Positions 39,315 to 49,478 of a stretch of 64,000 bases of DNA are shown piece by piece; position 1 is the first letter of the stretch, and each line of letters starts with the position of its first letter. The notes beneath the pieces were generated by a model. The model searched no databases. It was not told where the DNA came from and saw only the letters and a program-made list of their open reading frames with translations. This DNA is from Zooshikella ganghwensis DSM 15267. GTDB taxonomy: Bacteria; Pseudomonadota; Gammaproteobacteria; Pseudomonadales; Zooshikellaceae. Location of the stretch: assembly GCF_000428585.1 (NCBI RefSeq), contig NZ_AUAF01000008.1:1-64000 (forward strand). The letters are read 5' to 3'. A program made the translations under genes and the position numbers.

Positions 39315-40337
39315 TTAGTTAGATTCAGTAAAGCTATTAGCAATATGTTCAAAGCTGGTAAAGCGTGTTGCACTAATTAAACCATCCGCTTTGGCTTGCA
39401 GAAAGGCACAGCCAGGCTCCTGCTCATGCTGGCAGTCTCTGAATTTGCAGTGCCCAATCAAAGGTTTTAACTCTCGAAAGCCTTCAGCTAATTCCATTTT
39501 GGTCATAGGCCATAGTGCAAACTCTCTAATGCCCGGAGAGTCAATAAGCTTTCCCCCTGTTGGGAAGTGGAATAATTTTGCTGATGTCGTAGTGTGAGTA
39601 CCTTTACCTGATAATTTTGAAAGTGCACCAACACGCGTATCAACATTTGGCAATAAGGCGTTGACTAAAGATGATTTGCCAACCCCTGACTGTCCGACAA
39701 ATACGCTGGTGTGCTGATCAAGCAGGTTCTGTAAGTTATCAAGACCATGTGCCCGATGGGTTGAGGCTTGTAACACACGATAGCCTAACTGCTGATATGT
39801 CGACAGCAACTGTGAAAATGCCTCTTGGTTGCTGTCATTAAGCAGGTCAGTTTTGTTGAAGAGTAATACAGGCTCAATACCTTCTATTTCGGCCGCTACC
39901 AGGTAACGGTCTATCAAGTTGGCGTGAGGCTCAGGTATTGGTGCAATGACAATAACGATATAGTCGATATTTGCGGCAACAGGCTTGAGTTGCTGTCTAC
40001 TGTCTGGGCGGGATAGTAAGTTATGTCTGTCTAAGCCAGCAACGACAACACCTGTGTTATCTGCACCTGCTCGCCACACAACAAAGTCACCAGTAACTAA
40101 GGCGGGTAAGTTTGCACGAAGATGACAGCGAAATTCATTACCGGGTTGGTTGAGAGGTTCAATAGCTAGCTGAGTGCCATAGTGGGCAATAATCAAGCCC
40201 TGCTGCTCTGGACCAAGCTCACCTGATGCTAAGTCTTGCTGGAACTTGTCCTGTTGCTGGTTTGCACGTTTGGCGCGCTCATCTTGAATTTTTTTAATGC
40301 GCCATGACTGGCGGCGGTTAAGGTGACGTTTAGCCAT
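39315..40337 (-). CDS. rsgA: Small ribosomal subunit biogenesis GTPase RsgA
   Basis: RsgA (YjeQ) is a circularly permuted GTPase that checks late 30S maturation. The 340-residue protein has an OB-fold (about 45-110), then the motifs in permuted order: NKTD (G4, 161-164), [10 protein letters not shown] (G1, 215-224), DSPGIREF (G3, near 267). A C-terminal zinc site follows: C297, C302, H304, C310. The N-terminus is basic and glutamine-rich. It is divergent from orn, the standard arrangement. Confidence 0.97.
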   Translation of the reverse strand: MAKRHLNRRQSWRIKKIQDERAKRANQQQDKFQQDLASGELGPEQQGLIIAHYGTQLAIEPLNQPGNEFRCHLRANLPALVTGDFVVWRAGADNTGVVVAGLDRHNLLSRPDSRQQLKPVAANIDYIVIVIAPIPEPHANLIDRYLVAAEIEGIEPVLLFNKTDLLNDSNQEAFSQLLSTYQQLGYRVLQASTHRAHGLDNLQNLLDQHTSVFVGQSGVGKSSLVNALLPNVDTRVGALSKLSGKGTHTTTSAKLFHFPTGGKLIDSPGIREFALWPMTKMELAEGFRELKPLIGHCKFRDCQHEQEPGCAFLQAKADGLISATRFTSFEHIANSFTESN

Positions 40338-40543
40338 AGGTGGACGGCTTTCTCTCCATAGGCGTTTGCTTTAGCTGATAGTTGAGCATTATCATGAACC
40401 GTGGAGTATAGTTCAACTTTATAGGCATTTATATTTAAGCCCAGTGCGTTTTATACTGAAAAGAAGCGTTCTTGTTGGAAAAGCTTGAAGAGAGCTGTAC
40501 TGTACTTAGTTGCCAGCTTGATCAATGGTTATAAGGTAGGTTA

Positions 40544-41146
40544 ATGGCTAAAGCAGATAATCTCATTTGGATCGATATGGAAATGACAGGGCTGGACCCA
40601 GACCTGCATCGTATCATTGAAATTGCCACAGTGGTGACTGATGGACAGCTTAATATAATTGCTGAAGGCCCAGTACTTGTAGTTCATCAACCTGATGACC
40701 ATCTAAGCCTGATGGATGATTGGTGTGTCCAGCAACACGGCAGCTCTGGACTAACAGCAAAAGTTCGCAAAAGTTTAATCACTGAAAAGCAGGCAGAAGC
40801 TGAGACTATTGCATTTCTTTCTCAATATATAGAGCCAGGCCAGTCACCCATGTGTGGTAACACTATTGGTCAAGACCGGCGTTTTTTATATCGCTATATG
40901 CCTGATTTAGAACGTTTCTTTCACTATCGCAGCATTGATGTCAGTACCCTCAAAGAGTTAGCTCGACGCTGGCAGCCTGAGCTGCTGGACGGCATCACTA
41001 AAACGTCAAGCCATCAGGCATTGGCTGATATTTATGAGTCGATTGATGAGCTTCGTTACTACCGAGAGCATTTCATTCAATTGTCTTTGCCTGCCTCTAA
41101 AAAAATGCCTACACCGAAAAAAAGTAAGCAAGCAAAAACAGAGTAG
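40544..41146 (+). CDS. orn: Oligoribonuclease
   Basis: Orn degrades dinucleotides, including pGpG made from c-di-GMP, and is essential in many gammaproteobacteria. DEDDh exonuclease motifs: [10 protein letters not shown] (ExoI), [11 protein letters not shown] (ExoII), and [12 protein letters not shown] (ExoIII with His and Asp). The 200 residues exceed the usual about 181 because of a lysine-rich tail ([15 protein letters not shown]). Its presence is relevant to the c-di-GMP receptor FimX encoded nearby. Confidence 0.97.
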   Translation: MAKADNLIWIDMEMTGLDPDLHRIIEIATVVTDGQLNIIAEGPVLVVHQPDDHLSLMDDWCVQQHGSSGLTAKVRKSLITEKQAEAETIAFLSQYIEPGQSPMCGNTIGQDRRFLYRYMPDLERFFHYRSIDVSTLKELARRWQPELLDGITKTSSHQALADIYESIDELRYYREHFIQLSLPASKKMPTPKKSKQAKTE

Positions 41147-41191
41147 ACTTTTCCTCAATACGTGGTCAGGGCCTGCTGCATTAAGTGTCTC

Positions 41192-42277
41192 TTAACACCC
41201 TGTAGTTTTCATATGGTGTTGCTTTAATGCCCAAAGAATATGTTCCCGTACCATGTCATCTGGAAAATCTTTCCTACTATTAAGCGCGGCGATAACCTCT
41301 GGTGTCGTCGCAGCATTCCCTAGGCCAACAGCAAGATTGCGTAACCAGCCTTTGTATCCTGTACGCCGTATTGGAGAGCCTTCAGTTGCGCTAAGAAACT
41401 GTTCTTCAGTCCATAAAAACAAAGTAGTGAGATCACTACTGTCAAGCTTATGGCGTGGCAGAAAGTCAGTTTCTTGAGTCGGCTTGGCAAACTTGTTCCA
41501 AGGGCATACCAGCTGGCAATCATCACAGCCAAAAACCCGATTACCGATTTTCGGGCGGAGGGCCTCAGGTATGGCTTCTTTCAACTCAATGGTTAAATAA
41601 GAAATACATTTACGGGCATCGAGCTGGAATGGACCAACGAACGCATCCGTCGGACATATATCCAAACAAGCTTGGCAGCTGCCGCAGTGCTTAGTCGCTT
41701 GAGGGGTATCAATAGGTAAAGGCAGATTAGTATAAAGTTCGCCTAAAAAGAACCAGGAGCCGGCTTTGCTATTGAGCAGTAGTGTGTTTTTACCAATCCA
41801 ACCAAGTCCAGCCTTTTCGGCAAGGGCTTTTTCCAAAACGGGGGCAGAATCAACAAATGCCCGGTAACCAAAGTGGCCTGCAACCTCAGTTATTTTGTTT
41901 GCGAGTTTGGCCAGGCGTTTGCGAATGACCTTATGATAGTCACGGCCAAGGGCATAGCGTGAAATATAGGCTTGCGAAGAGCTTTGTAGCACTTTGACTG
42001 CCTGCGTATCGCCTGGCAGGTAATCCATTCTCACCGAAATTATGCTTATTGTGCCGGGTACGAGTTCATCAGGGCGACTGCGTTTATTGCCATGGTCTGC
42101 CAGGTAACCCATCTCGCCATGGAAGCCTTTAGCTAACCAACTCTTTAGATAAGTTTCATGTTCACTTAAATCTATGCTGGTAATACCTGCGTCCTGGAAA
42201 CCAAGCTCTCTTGCCCACAGCTTAATCTGTTGGGCCAGCAAGCCAAAGTCAGTTTGTGAGGTCGCAATGTTTGTCAT
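41192..42277 (-). CDS. queG: Epoxyqueuosine reductase
   Basis: QueG reduces epoxyqueuosine to queuosine in tRNA, using cobalamin and two 4Fe-4S clusters. The 361-residue protein has the paired ferredoxin-like clusters: CGSCQACLDICP, then GCDDCQLVCPWNKF. The upstream half contains SYALGRDYHKVIRKRL and VDSAPVLEKALA, typical for cobalamin binding. The C-terminal HEAT-like portion completes it. It is divergent from nnr. Confidence 0.96.
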   Translation of the reverse strand: MTNIATSQTDFGLLAQQIKLWARELGFQDAGITSIDLSEHETYLKSWLAKGFHGEMGYLADHGNKRSRPDELVPGTISIISVRMDYLPGDTQAVKVLQSSSQAYISRYALGRDYHKVIRKRLAKLANKITEVAGHFGYRAFVDSAPVLEKALAEKAGLGWIGKNTLLLNSKAGSWFFLGELYTNLPLPIDTPQATKHCGSCQACLDICPTDAFVGPFQLDARKCISYLTIELKEAIPEALRPKIGNRVFGCDDCQLVCPWNKFAKPTQETDFLPRHKLDSSDLTTLFLWTEEQFLSATEGSPIRRTGYKGWLRNLAVGLGNAATTPEVIAALNSRKDFPDDMVREHILWALKQHHMKTTGC

Positions 42278-42560
42278 GCTTCATTACTACTATGCATTAA
42301 ATGGGTAGTGGGTTTTTGCCTGGCAGAGGCCAGCAAACTCTGACTGAGAGGATTCTGGGACTCGTAAAATATGGTGGAGCCTGAGGGAGTCAACTGCATA
42401 GCTTGCCTACAACGGTCAGTTGCAAAGTGAAAGTGATTATTTACTTATCTGGGGAACCCACATCTTAAGCGAGTGTCAACGTTTTAAGTGCTAGATAAAG
42501 ACTACAGTCAACGTATAATTGAGGAAGTGCTATCTAGCTCCGCTTGAGGGATGCCAACGT

Positions 42561-44114
42561 ATGAACCATAGTTTACCACAGCAACTCTTTACCGCTGAAC
42601 AGGTGAGAGAATTAGATCATGCTGCGATCAATGAGCAAGGTATAGCAGGCTTTGAGCTCATGAGGCGGGCAGGAAAAGCGGCGTATCGCGCTATGATTGC
42701 GCACTGGCACCTAAGGTCTCAACAGCAGCGCTTAATTTCTCAGCAGCCAGCTTGCAAAATTCAGGTATTTTGTGGTGGCGGTAACAATGGCGGAGACGGT
42801 TATATTGTTGCAGGCCTTGCAGCTCAGGCTGGCTTTACTGCAGAAGTTGTTATGGTGGTTCCGGGGGAGGGCCTAAAGGGCGATGCTTTTTTAGCCTATG
42901 AGTGGTGTCAACAGTTTGACGTTGTGTTGACCTCATACTCCCCTGAAATCAAGATAGATGGCGATATCCTGGTGGATGCATTACTGGGAACGGGGCTTTC
43001 TGGTGTTGTTCGGGATCCCTACTTAGCGATTATTGAGCGTATCAATGCTGCAAACCAGCCTGTGTTAGCAATTGATATTCCCTCTGGCTTATGTGCCGAT
43101 TCAGGCTCAGTGTTAGGTGCTGCAATTAAAGCCAGTCTGACCGTGAGTTTTATCGGCATGAAGCGTGGGCTGCTCACGGGAGTAGCCTCTGATTATTGCG
43201 GTGAGCTGGTCTATGCCAGTTTAAATGTACCTGATGTCATTTTTAACTCGGTGCCCTCAACGGTTTGGCTGTTAACTGAAAAAACAATAGGGCCTGTGCT
43301 TTTACCTCGCTCTCGATGTGCACATAAAGGACACTTTGGGCATTTACTTATCATTGGTGGTGCCCCAGGAATGGCTGGAGCTGTCACTATGGCTGCTGAA
43401 GCAGCGCTGAGTATGGGGGCTGGCCTGGTTACCGTTGCCACTTTAGCGAGTCATGCTGCTGCGATTCAGGCAAGAACACCAGAAGTGATGGTGCATGCTA
43501 TTGATGACCCTGCGCACCTTGAGGGTCTTTTAGCGGATAAAACAGCGATTGTCATTGGACCAGGTCTTGGCCGCGATAGCTGGGGTAAGGCAGCTCTTAA
43601 AGCAGTAATGAAGGTTGATGTGCCTTTGTTAGTCGATGCTGATGGCCTTAATCTGATGGCTCAAGAGCTTGAGTCTTGGCGCTGCAACCGCAAGCAGTTG
43701 TTATTAACGCCGCATCCAGGTGAGGCTAGCCGGTTATTGGGTGAAAGTACCCAGTCGGTCCAGCATGATCGTTTTGCTGCGGTTAGTCGTATTTGTAAGG
43801 TGTTTAATGCTTCAGTTGTATTAAAGGGAGCAGGTAGCCTAGTCAGTGATGGTGAGCAAGTATGGGTTTGTCCTGCGGGCAATCCTGGTATGGCATCTGG
43901 TGGTATGGGGGATGTGTTAAGTGGTATGTTAGGTGCCTTTTTAGCGATCGGGTTACCACCGTGCAAGGCCGCAAAGCTGGGTGTCTGGTTACATGCAACG
44001 GCAGCTGATGTGATTGCGGCTGAGTTTGGGGAGTGGGGGCTAAGAGCAACTGAGCTGATACCTGAAGCTCGCCATCTTTTGAATCAATTAGTCACGGAAA
44101 GTGAGGAGCAATGA
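42561..44114 (+). CDS. nnr: Bifunctional NAD(P)HX epimerase / ADP-dependent dehydratase
   Basis: Nnr repairs hydrated NAD(P)H. From the ATG at 42561 (GAGGGA upstream) it has 517 residues; a TTG at 42519 would add 14. The N-terminal YjeF_N epimerase domain (about 1-225) carries CGGGNNGGDGYIVAG and VDALLGTGLSGVVRDP. The C-terminal ribokinase-like dehydratase (about 235-510) carries KGHFGHLLIIGGAPGMAGA, LTPHPGEASRLLG and NPGMASGGMGDVLSGM. Its stop overlaps the tsaE start by four bases. Confidence 0.95.
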   Translation: MNHSLPQQLFTAEQVRELDHAAINEQGIAGFELMRRAGKAAYRAMIAHWHLRSQQQRLISQQPACKIQVFCGGGNNGGDGYIVAGLAAQAGFTAEVVMVVPGEGLKGDAFLAYEWCQQFDVVLTSYSPEIKIDGDILVDALLGTGLSGVVRDPYLAIIERINAANQPVLAIDIPSGLCADSGSVLGAAIKASLTVSFIGMKRGLLTGVASDYCGELVYASLNVPDVIFNSVPSTVWLLTEKTIGPVLLPRSRCAHKGHFGHLLIIGGAPGMAGAVTMAAEAALSMGAGLVTVATLASHAAAIQARTPEVMVHAIDDPAHLEGLLADKTAIVIGPGLGRDSWGKAALKAVMKVDVPLLVDADGLNLMAQELESWRCNRKQLLLTPHPGEASRLLGESTQSVQHDRFAAVSRICKVFNASVVLKGAGSLVSDGEQVWVCPAGNPGMASGGMGDVLSGMLGAFLAIGLPPCKAAKLGVWLHATAADVIAAEFGEWGLRATELIPEARHLLNQLVTESEEQ

Positions 44115-44596
44115 CTTCTGGGCAGGCTATTCTGTTAGTAGATGAAGCTGCAACTGTTGCCTTTGGACGTCAGTTAGCCAAAGCAAGCGGGGGCAAGGGT
44201 GTTATTTTTCTTTATGGGGATTTAGGTGCAGGTAAGACCACACTATGTCGAGGTGTCTTGCAGCACTTAGGGCATGAGGGGGCTGTCAAAAGCCCTACGT
44301 ATACTATCGTAGAACCTTATAAGTTGGAATCAGGGCAAGTAGTTTATCATTTTGATCTTTACCGCCTGGGCGATCCTGAAGAGTTAGAGTTTTTAGGGGG
44401 GCGAGAATATTTCAACCAGTCTGCATTGTGTTTGGTTGAGTGGCCAGAGCGTGGCGCGGGCTTTTTACCTCCTGCAGACATTAAGCTTACCCTTCAGTAT
44501 CAGCAAGGGGCTCGAACCATAGAAGTCATAGCTTTCAGTCAGCATGGTCAAGATATTGCTGCAAAGCTTGCTCATGATAGAAATGTAAACCATTAG
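44111..44596 (+). CDS. tsaE: tRNA t6A biosynthesis ATPase TsaE
   Basis: TsaE is the ATPase that, with TsaB and TsaD, makes threonylcarbamoyladenosine in tRNA. The 161-residue protein has the P-loop GDLGAGKTT (36-44), SPTYTIVEPY and HFDLYRLGDPEELEFLG, with VEWPERG as the late conserved segment. It is translationally coupled to nnr through ATGA and followed by amiB, the conserved nnr-tsaE-amiB-mutL-miaA-hfq chain. Confidence 0.96.
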   Translation: MTSGQAILLVDEAATVAFGRQLAKASGGKGVIFLYGDLGAGKTTLCRGVLQHLGHEGAVKSPTYTIVEPYKLESGQVVYHFDLYRLGDPEELEFLGGREYFNQSALCLVEWPERGAGFLPPADIKLTLQYQQGARTIEVIAFSQHGQDIAAKLAHDRNVNH

Positions 44597-44610
44597 GGGT
44601 TCCTGTCATT

Positions 44611-45951
44611 ATGATCAACAGGTTAGTCATGTTGTTGGCCTGCGTGAGCTTGTGGCTGGTGAATGTTACTCAGGCAGCCGATATTAAAGGGGTTAGGTTA
44701 TGGCGTGCACCTGATAATACTCGCTTGGTTTTTGATTTGTCAGGTCCCGTCGACCATAAGATTTTCGAGCTAGAAAATCCTGACCGCCTGGTTATTGACA
44801 TTAAGCAGGCCAAATTAAAGTCAGCGCTCAGCGAATTGACGCTCAGTAACACACCCATTAATAAAGTTCGTCATGGTAAACGAAATGGCCGTGACTTAAG
44901 AGTGGTGCTGGATTTAAAAACAGCCGTTAGGCCGCGTAGCTTTGTGCTAAAACCTAATCAAACCTATGGTGACCGACTGGTTATTGATTTATACGACCGT
45001 AATGTCAAACCTATCGTTAAGTCTGCACCTCAAGTTGCCATCACCTCTTCTGGACGTGTAGGGCGGGACATCATTATTGCGGTAGATGCCGGACACGGTG
45101 GTGATGACCCTGGAGCAATAGGCTATCGTGGTCTTCGAGAGAAAGATGTGGTGCTAAAGATTGCCCGTCGTTTGCATCAGCTTTTTGCGCGGGAGCCAGG
45201 ATTTAAGTCATTTCTTGTGCGCGAGGGTGATTATTATGTAGGGCTGCGTCAACGCACTGTTATTGCTCGACAGCGTCGTGCCGACTTATTTGTTTCTATT
45301 CATGCTGATGCATTTAAAAATAGACGGGCAAATGGTGCTTCAGTCTTTGCAATATCACAGCGTGGTGCAACCTCAGAAACAGCTCGCTGGCTTGCCAGCC
45401 GGGAGAATAGTTCAGATCTAATTGGTGGTGTGGGCAATGTTAGCTTAAGTGATAAAGATGCAACCTTAGCGGGTGTGCTTTTGGACTTATCCATGACAGC
45501 GACACTTACATCAAGTCTTGAGGCTGGAGGGCAAGTACTGCGTCAAATGGGGCAAATTAGTCGACTCCATAAGCGACATGTAGAACAAGCTGGATTTATG
45601 GTACTAAAGTCGCCTGATATTCCATCCATCTTGGTTGAGACGGGGTTTATTACCAACCCTATTGATGGAAAGAAACTGGGAACAGGTTCACACCAAGAGC
45701 GCGTTGCTCAGGCCGTTTTTAATGGGATTAAAAAATACTTTTATCAATCCCCTCCAGCCAATACTTATGTTGCTCAGCTTAAGCAGAGAGGACCAATAAG
45801 AGGTGGTCCAACTCGCTATGTTATTCAGCGCGGTGATACGCTTTCTGAGATTGCCAGTCGCTATAATGTATCTGTCAGTAGTTTGCGATCTAGAAATAAG
45901 CTTAAAGCAGATAGAATCCGTATCGGACAGATCCTGCATATACCTAATTAA
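44611..45951 (+). CDS. amiB: N-acetylmuramoyl-L-alanine amidase (AmiB type)
   Basis: A periplasmic cell-separation amidase. The 446-residue precursor has a signal peptide (about 1-22, ending TQA-A), an AMIN domain (about 25-120) for septal peptidoglycan targeting, and an Amidase_3 zinc domain. Zinc motifs are AVDAGHGGDDPGAIG and FVSIHADAF, with ILVETGFITNP holding the catalytic Glu. A C-terminal LysM (YVIQRGDTLSEIASRYNVS) is present. The position upstream of mutL is that of E. coli amiB, which also has a LysM. It acts with EnvC-like activators, none seen here. Confidence 0.94.
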   Translation: MINRLVMLLACVSLWLVNVTQAADIKGVRLWRAPDNTRLVFDLSGPVDHKIFELENPDRLVIDIKQAKLKSALSELTLSNTPINKVRHGKRNGRDLRVVLDLKTAVRPRSFVLKPNQTYGDRLVIDLYDRNVKPIVKSAPQVAITSSGRVGRDIIIAVDAGHGGDDPGAIGYRGLREKDVVLKIARRLHQLFAREPGFKSFLVREGDYYVGLRQRTVIARQRRADLFVSIHADAFKNRRANGASVFAISQRGATSETARWLASRENSSDLIGGVGNVSLSDKDATLAGVLLDLSMTATLTSSLEAGGQVLRQMGQISRLHKRHVEQAGFMVLKSPDIPSILVETGFITNPIDGKKLGTGSHQERVAQAVFNGIKKYFYQSPPANTYVAQLKQRGPIRGGPTRYVIQRGDTLSEIASRYNVSVSSLRSRNKLKADRIRIGQILHIPN

Positions 45952-45996
45952 AATCATTGGAAAAGTGTGATTTGAAGTATTTTTGACAGGTAAAAC

Positions 45997-46023
45997 CGGG
46001 CAGGGTGCTTTTCACTTTGCCCG
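45997..46023 (+). terminator. Hairpin between amiB and mutL
   Basis: CGGGCA and TGCCCG, with an inner GTG/CAC step, form a compact stem 46 bases after the amiB stop. No T-run follows, so it is only a possible attenuator before mutL. Confidence 0.35.
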
Positions 46024-46091
46024 TTACCCGTTAACCTAAGCGCCCTCCAAATTAAGCTTATACTCCAACTAACATAGATGACGCATTAATC

Positions 46092-48047
46092 ATGAAGCGT
46101 ATAAGTCTGCTAAGTCCACGTTTAGCAAACCAGATTGCTGCGGGTGAAGTTGTTGAGCGCCCGGCTTCTGTAGTCAAAGAACTGGTTGAAAATAGTATTG
46201 ATGCAGGTGCTACTCGCGTTGATATTGACGTCGAAAGTGGTGGCGTAAAGCTCATTAAGATTCGTGACAATGGTAGTGGAATTTTAAAAGATGACTTGGC
46301 TCTAGCGCTGAGCCGCCATGCCACCAGTAAAATAACTGAGCTAGAAGACTTAGAGGCTGTGGCAAGTTTGGGATTTCGTGGAGAAGCGCTGGCCAGCATC
46401 AGCTCTGTGTCTCGATTATCGCTGACAGCAAATACCGAAGGGCAGGCTGAGGCATGGAGTGTGCGTGTCGAAGGTCGTGATATGGAACCAGTTTTGTCAC
46501 CAGCATCTCATCCCACGGGCACAACGATTGAAGTACGTGATCTATTTTATAATACGCCAGCTCGTCGTAAGTTTTTAAGGACTGAAAAAACTGAGTTTGG
46601 TCATCTGGAAGAAGTGATTAAACGCATAGCATTGAGTCATTTCGATATTAACTTTCAGCTACGACATAATCAGCGTGTTATTCACCAGCTTCGTTCAGCC
46701 CATAGCGCACTGGAAAAAGATCGACGGGTCGCAACAGTGTGTGGCCCTGCTTTTCTCGAACAGGCTGTGTGTATTGATGCTCAAGCAGGAGATATGCGTT
46801 TATGGGGTTGGGTTGGATTGCCTACCTTTTCTCGTAGCCAGGCAGACCTTCAGTTTTTCTTTGTGAATGGTCGTGTTATCCGTGACAAACTAGTCAGTCA
46901 TGCTGTCCGCCAAGCCTATCGTGATGTGCTTTATAATGGACGGCATCCCGCCTTTGTACTGTATTTGGAGCTTGACCCTGCTGGTGTGGATGTTAACGTC
47001 CATCCAACAAAACATGAAGTGCGCTTTCGTGATAGCCGTGCTGTGCATAACTTTCTCTTTAGCCAGTTACACCATGCATTAGCTGAGGTGAGTCCAGAGC
47101 ATCACCTGATATCTCAAAACTTGGCTGAAAAAGAGCTGGAAATTAAGGCTAAAGATAATACTGCTGCTGGTGTATTCGCTGGTCAGCAGGCCATAGACTG
47201 GTCGCAAAGTCGTGAGCATACGAATGGAGCTGCTTCAGACAAAACTGAAAAGCCATCCATTTTCCAAACAGAAGATACTCCAGTGCAGTATGCTTCAACA
47301 TCTACCAAGCACTCTTCAGGCTTAGCTTCTAAGCGCTGGGAGCAGAATACATCACCTTCTACCCAGCAGGTCAGTGAGCAAATCGCAGGGTGGCAGCGCT
47401 TGGATAATAGTGCAGAGGAGGTTTGGCATGAGCTGCAGAATAAAGAAGTAGCTCATGGTGAAGTTCCACCATTAGGTTTTGCTATTGCCCAGTTAAAGGG
47501 TGTTTATATTTTGGCAGAAAATGAGCATGGTATGGTGCTGGTTGATATGCATGCGGCTCATGAGCGAATTACTTATGAGCGCATGAAGGTGGCTTATGCT
47601 GGTGAGGGCATTAAGACTCAACCTTTGCTGGTACCTGAGTCTATAGCGATTAGTGAGCGAGAGGCAGACTGTGCAGAAGAGCACAAAGCGCTCTTTAAAA
47701 CTTTGGGGTTTCAAGTCGCCAGGATGGGGCCTGAAACACTCGTGATTCGTGAGATTCCTGCTATCTTGGGTAAGCAAAATGTAAAGCCACTAGTGACAGC
47801 AGTAATCACTGATCTGATGGAATATGGTGCTAGTGATCGGATTGAAGCCCATATCAATGAAATACTGGCAACGATGGCCTGTCATGGGTCGGTTAGGGCC
47901 AATCGGCGGCTGACGGTTGCCGAGATGAATGCCCTGCTGCGTGATATGGAAAGCACTGAGCGAAGTGGGCAATGTAATCATGGTCGTCCAACGTGGACCC
48001 AGCTGACAATGACTGAACTCGATAAGCTATTTCTTCGGGGCCGTTAA
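46092..48047 (+). CDS. mutL: DNA mismatch repair protein MutL
   Basis: MutL couples MutS mismatch recognition to strand excision. The 651-residue protein has the GHKL ATPase motifs [30 protein letters not shown] and [22 protein letters not shown] marks the end of the conserved N-terminal region. A low-complexity linker spans about 345-450, and a C-terminal dimer domain ([11 protein letters not shown]) follows. The C-terminal endonuclease motif DQHA(X)2E(X)4E is not seen: the site reads [12 protein letters not shown], so whether it nicks DNA or relies on MutH is open. Its TAA overlaps the miaA ATG. Confidence 0.96.
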   Translation: MKRISLLSPRLANQIAAGEVVERPASVVKELVENSIDAGATRVDIDVESGGVKLIKIRDNGSGILKDDLALALSRHATSKITELEDLEAVASLGFRGEALASISSVSRLSLTANTEGQAEAWSVRVEGRDMEPVLSPASHPTGTTIEVRDLFYNTPARRKFLRTEKTEFGHLEEVIKRIALSHFDINFQLRHNQRVIHQLRSAHSALEKDRRVATVCGPAFLEQAVCIDAQAGDMRLWGWVGLPTFSRSQADLQFFFVNGRVIRDKLVSHAVRQAYRDVLYNGRHPAFVLYLELDPAGVDVNVHPTKHEVRFRDSRAVHNFLFSQLHHALAEVSPEHHLISQNLAEKELEIKAKDNTAAGVFAGQQAIDWSQSREHTNGAASDKTEKPSIFQTEDTPVQYASTSTKHSSGLASKRWEQNTSPSTQQVSEQIAGWQRLDNSAEEVWHELQNKEVAHGEVPPLGFAIAQLKGVYILAENEHGMVLVDMHAAHERITYERMKVAYAGEGIKTQPLLVPESIAISEREADCAEEHKALFKTLGFQVARMGPETLVIREIPAILGKQNVKPLVTAVITDLMEYGASDRIEAHINEILATMACHGSVRANRRLTVAEMNALLRDMESTERSGQCNHGRPTWTQLTMTELDKLFLRGR

Positions 48048-48994
48048 TGAGTAACGAGCAGCGACCTTTTGCCATTTTTTTGATGGGACCCACCGCATCA
48101 GGTAAAACTGACTTGGCGCTTTTTTTAGCTGAGCACTTACCTTGTGAATTAATTAGTGTGGATTCTGCGCTGGTTTATCGTGGGATGGATATTGGGACCG
48201 CAAAACCAGATTCCGTAACATTAGCAAAGTACCCACACCATCTGGTGGATATTTTAGATCCTGCTGAACCTTACTCTGCAGCAGACTTTGCCGAGGATGC
48301 GCTGCGGCTAATGGCGGAGATAAGCAAAAACGGAAAAATACCACTCTTAGTGGGTGGAACTATGTTATATTACAAAGTTCTGTTTGAGGGTATAGCGACT
48401 GAGTTGCCGTCTGCGGATGAAACTATTCGAGAGCAAATTTTAAGTGATGCTGCAAAACTTGGTTGGCCAGCATTGCATCAGCGGCTAGCGTCTTTTGATC
48501 CTGAGTCTGCGCAGCGCATTCACCCAAATGACCCTCAGCGCATGCAACGTGCGCTTGAAGTGTATCTGCTGACGGGCAAGACCCTTACCCAGTATCACCT
48601 TGAGCAACAAGCAACGCATGAGTTTCCTTATCGCACACTGAAATTGGCTATTGCACCAACTGAGCGAGCAGTGTTGCATCAGCGCATAGCTGATCGCTTT
48701 CAGCATATGCTGGACTTAGGTTTTATTGATGAGGTTGAGGCGCTAAAGCAACGCCCCGACCTATCAAAAAAACTACCGAGTATGCGTGCTGTTGGTTACC
48801 GGCAAGTGTGGGATTATCTTGATGGGGAACTGAGTTACGAGGAAATGATCGAAAAGGGAGTGATTGCAACCCGACAGCTGGCTAAACGTCAATTTACCTG
48901 GTTAAGACGTTGGGAAAACTTGATCTGGTTGGACTCTCTGACAACAGATGCGGAATATACGGCCTTGAAAATAGTAGAGCAGGAACTTATATAG
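48047..48994 (+). CDS. miaA: tRNA dimethylallyltransferase
   Basis: MiaA adds a dimethylallyl group to A37 of tRNAs reading UNN codons. The 315-residue protein has the P-loop GPTASGKTD (14-22), the catalytic Asp in [18 protein letters not shown], and the tRNA-binding [12 protein letters not shown] and [13 protein letters not shown] segments. Start and the mutL stop share one base (TAATG). It ends 214 bases before hfq. Confidence 0.97.
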   Translation: MSNEQRPFAIFLMGPTASGKTDLALFLAEHLPCELISVDSALVYRGMDIGTAKPDSVTLAKYPHHLVDILDPAEPYSAADFAEDALRLMAEISKNGKIPLLVGGTMLYYKVLFEGIATELPSADETIREQILSDAAKLGWPALHQRLASFDPESAQRIHPNDPQRMQRALEVYLLTGKTLTQYHLEQQATHEFPYRTLKLAIAPTERAVLHQRIADRFQHMLDLGFIDEVEALKQRPDLSKKLPSMRAVGYRQVWDYLDGELSYEEMIEKGVIATRQLAKRQFTWLRRWENLIWLDSLTTDAEYTALKIVEQELI

Positions 48995-49208
48995 GGTTTG
49001 GCTCATAAATTTCAGCTATCATGTGGCTGTTTTTCGCTGTGCACACTATGGTTTTAATGGTGCATGCTGGCTTTCAGTATGACGACCATTTTGCCGCTGT
49101 AGATTGATTACTGTGTTGACCTCATCTTACTGCTAATCAAACTGACTTGGCGGATTCTTTGTAGTAAGCACTTTTTTTTATTTTTTTGAACGATAAAGGA
49201 GTACAACA

Positions 49209-49457
49209 ATGTCAAAAGGGCATTCTTTACAAGACCCTTACTTAAACCTGCTTAGAAAAGAGCGTATCCCGGTTTCTATCTATTTAGTCAACGGTATCAA
49301 GCTACAGGGCCAAGTTGAGTCCTTCGACCAATTTGTTATCCTGCTAAAAAATACAGTTAGTCAAATGGTATATAAACACGCGATTTCAACGGTAGTACCA
49401 AGTCGTCCTGTACGGCTGCCTATGCAGAATACTGAGCAGGGTGAAGCTACAAGCTAG
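49209..49457 (+). CDS. hfq: RNA chaperone Hfq
   Basis: Hfq hexamers pair small RNAs with mRNAs. The 82-residue protein has the full Sm fold: [20 protein letters not shown] (proximal-face Gln, Phe-equivalent and Lys positions), [20 protein letters not shown] and the Sm2 motif [14 protein letters not shown]. The C-terminal tail is short (about 15 residues), as in Pseudomonas. AAAGGAG precedes the ATG by a good distance. The 214-base upstream gap contains T-rich DNA (49172-49187) and probably an hfq promoter, which I could not define. Confidence 0.98.
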   Translation: MSKGHSLQDPYLNLLRKERIPVSIYLVNGIKLQGQVESFDQFVILLKNTVSQMVYKHAISTVVPSRPVRLPMQNTEQGEATS

Positions 49458-49478
49458 TTAATTAGCAGGAGATTCGCA

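Noticed and set aside
42514-42519. TATAAT before nnr as a promoter
   Set aside because: Perfect -10 but no -35 at usual spacing, and the region up to 42561 leaves it only as a possibility; not listed as a feature.
49147-49162. Sigma-54-like -24/-12 element upstream of hfq
   Set aside because: TTGGC with correct spacing to TTTGT, but the invariant GC of the -12 box is GT here, so I do not call a promoter.
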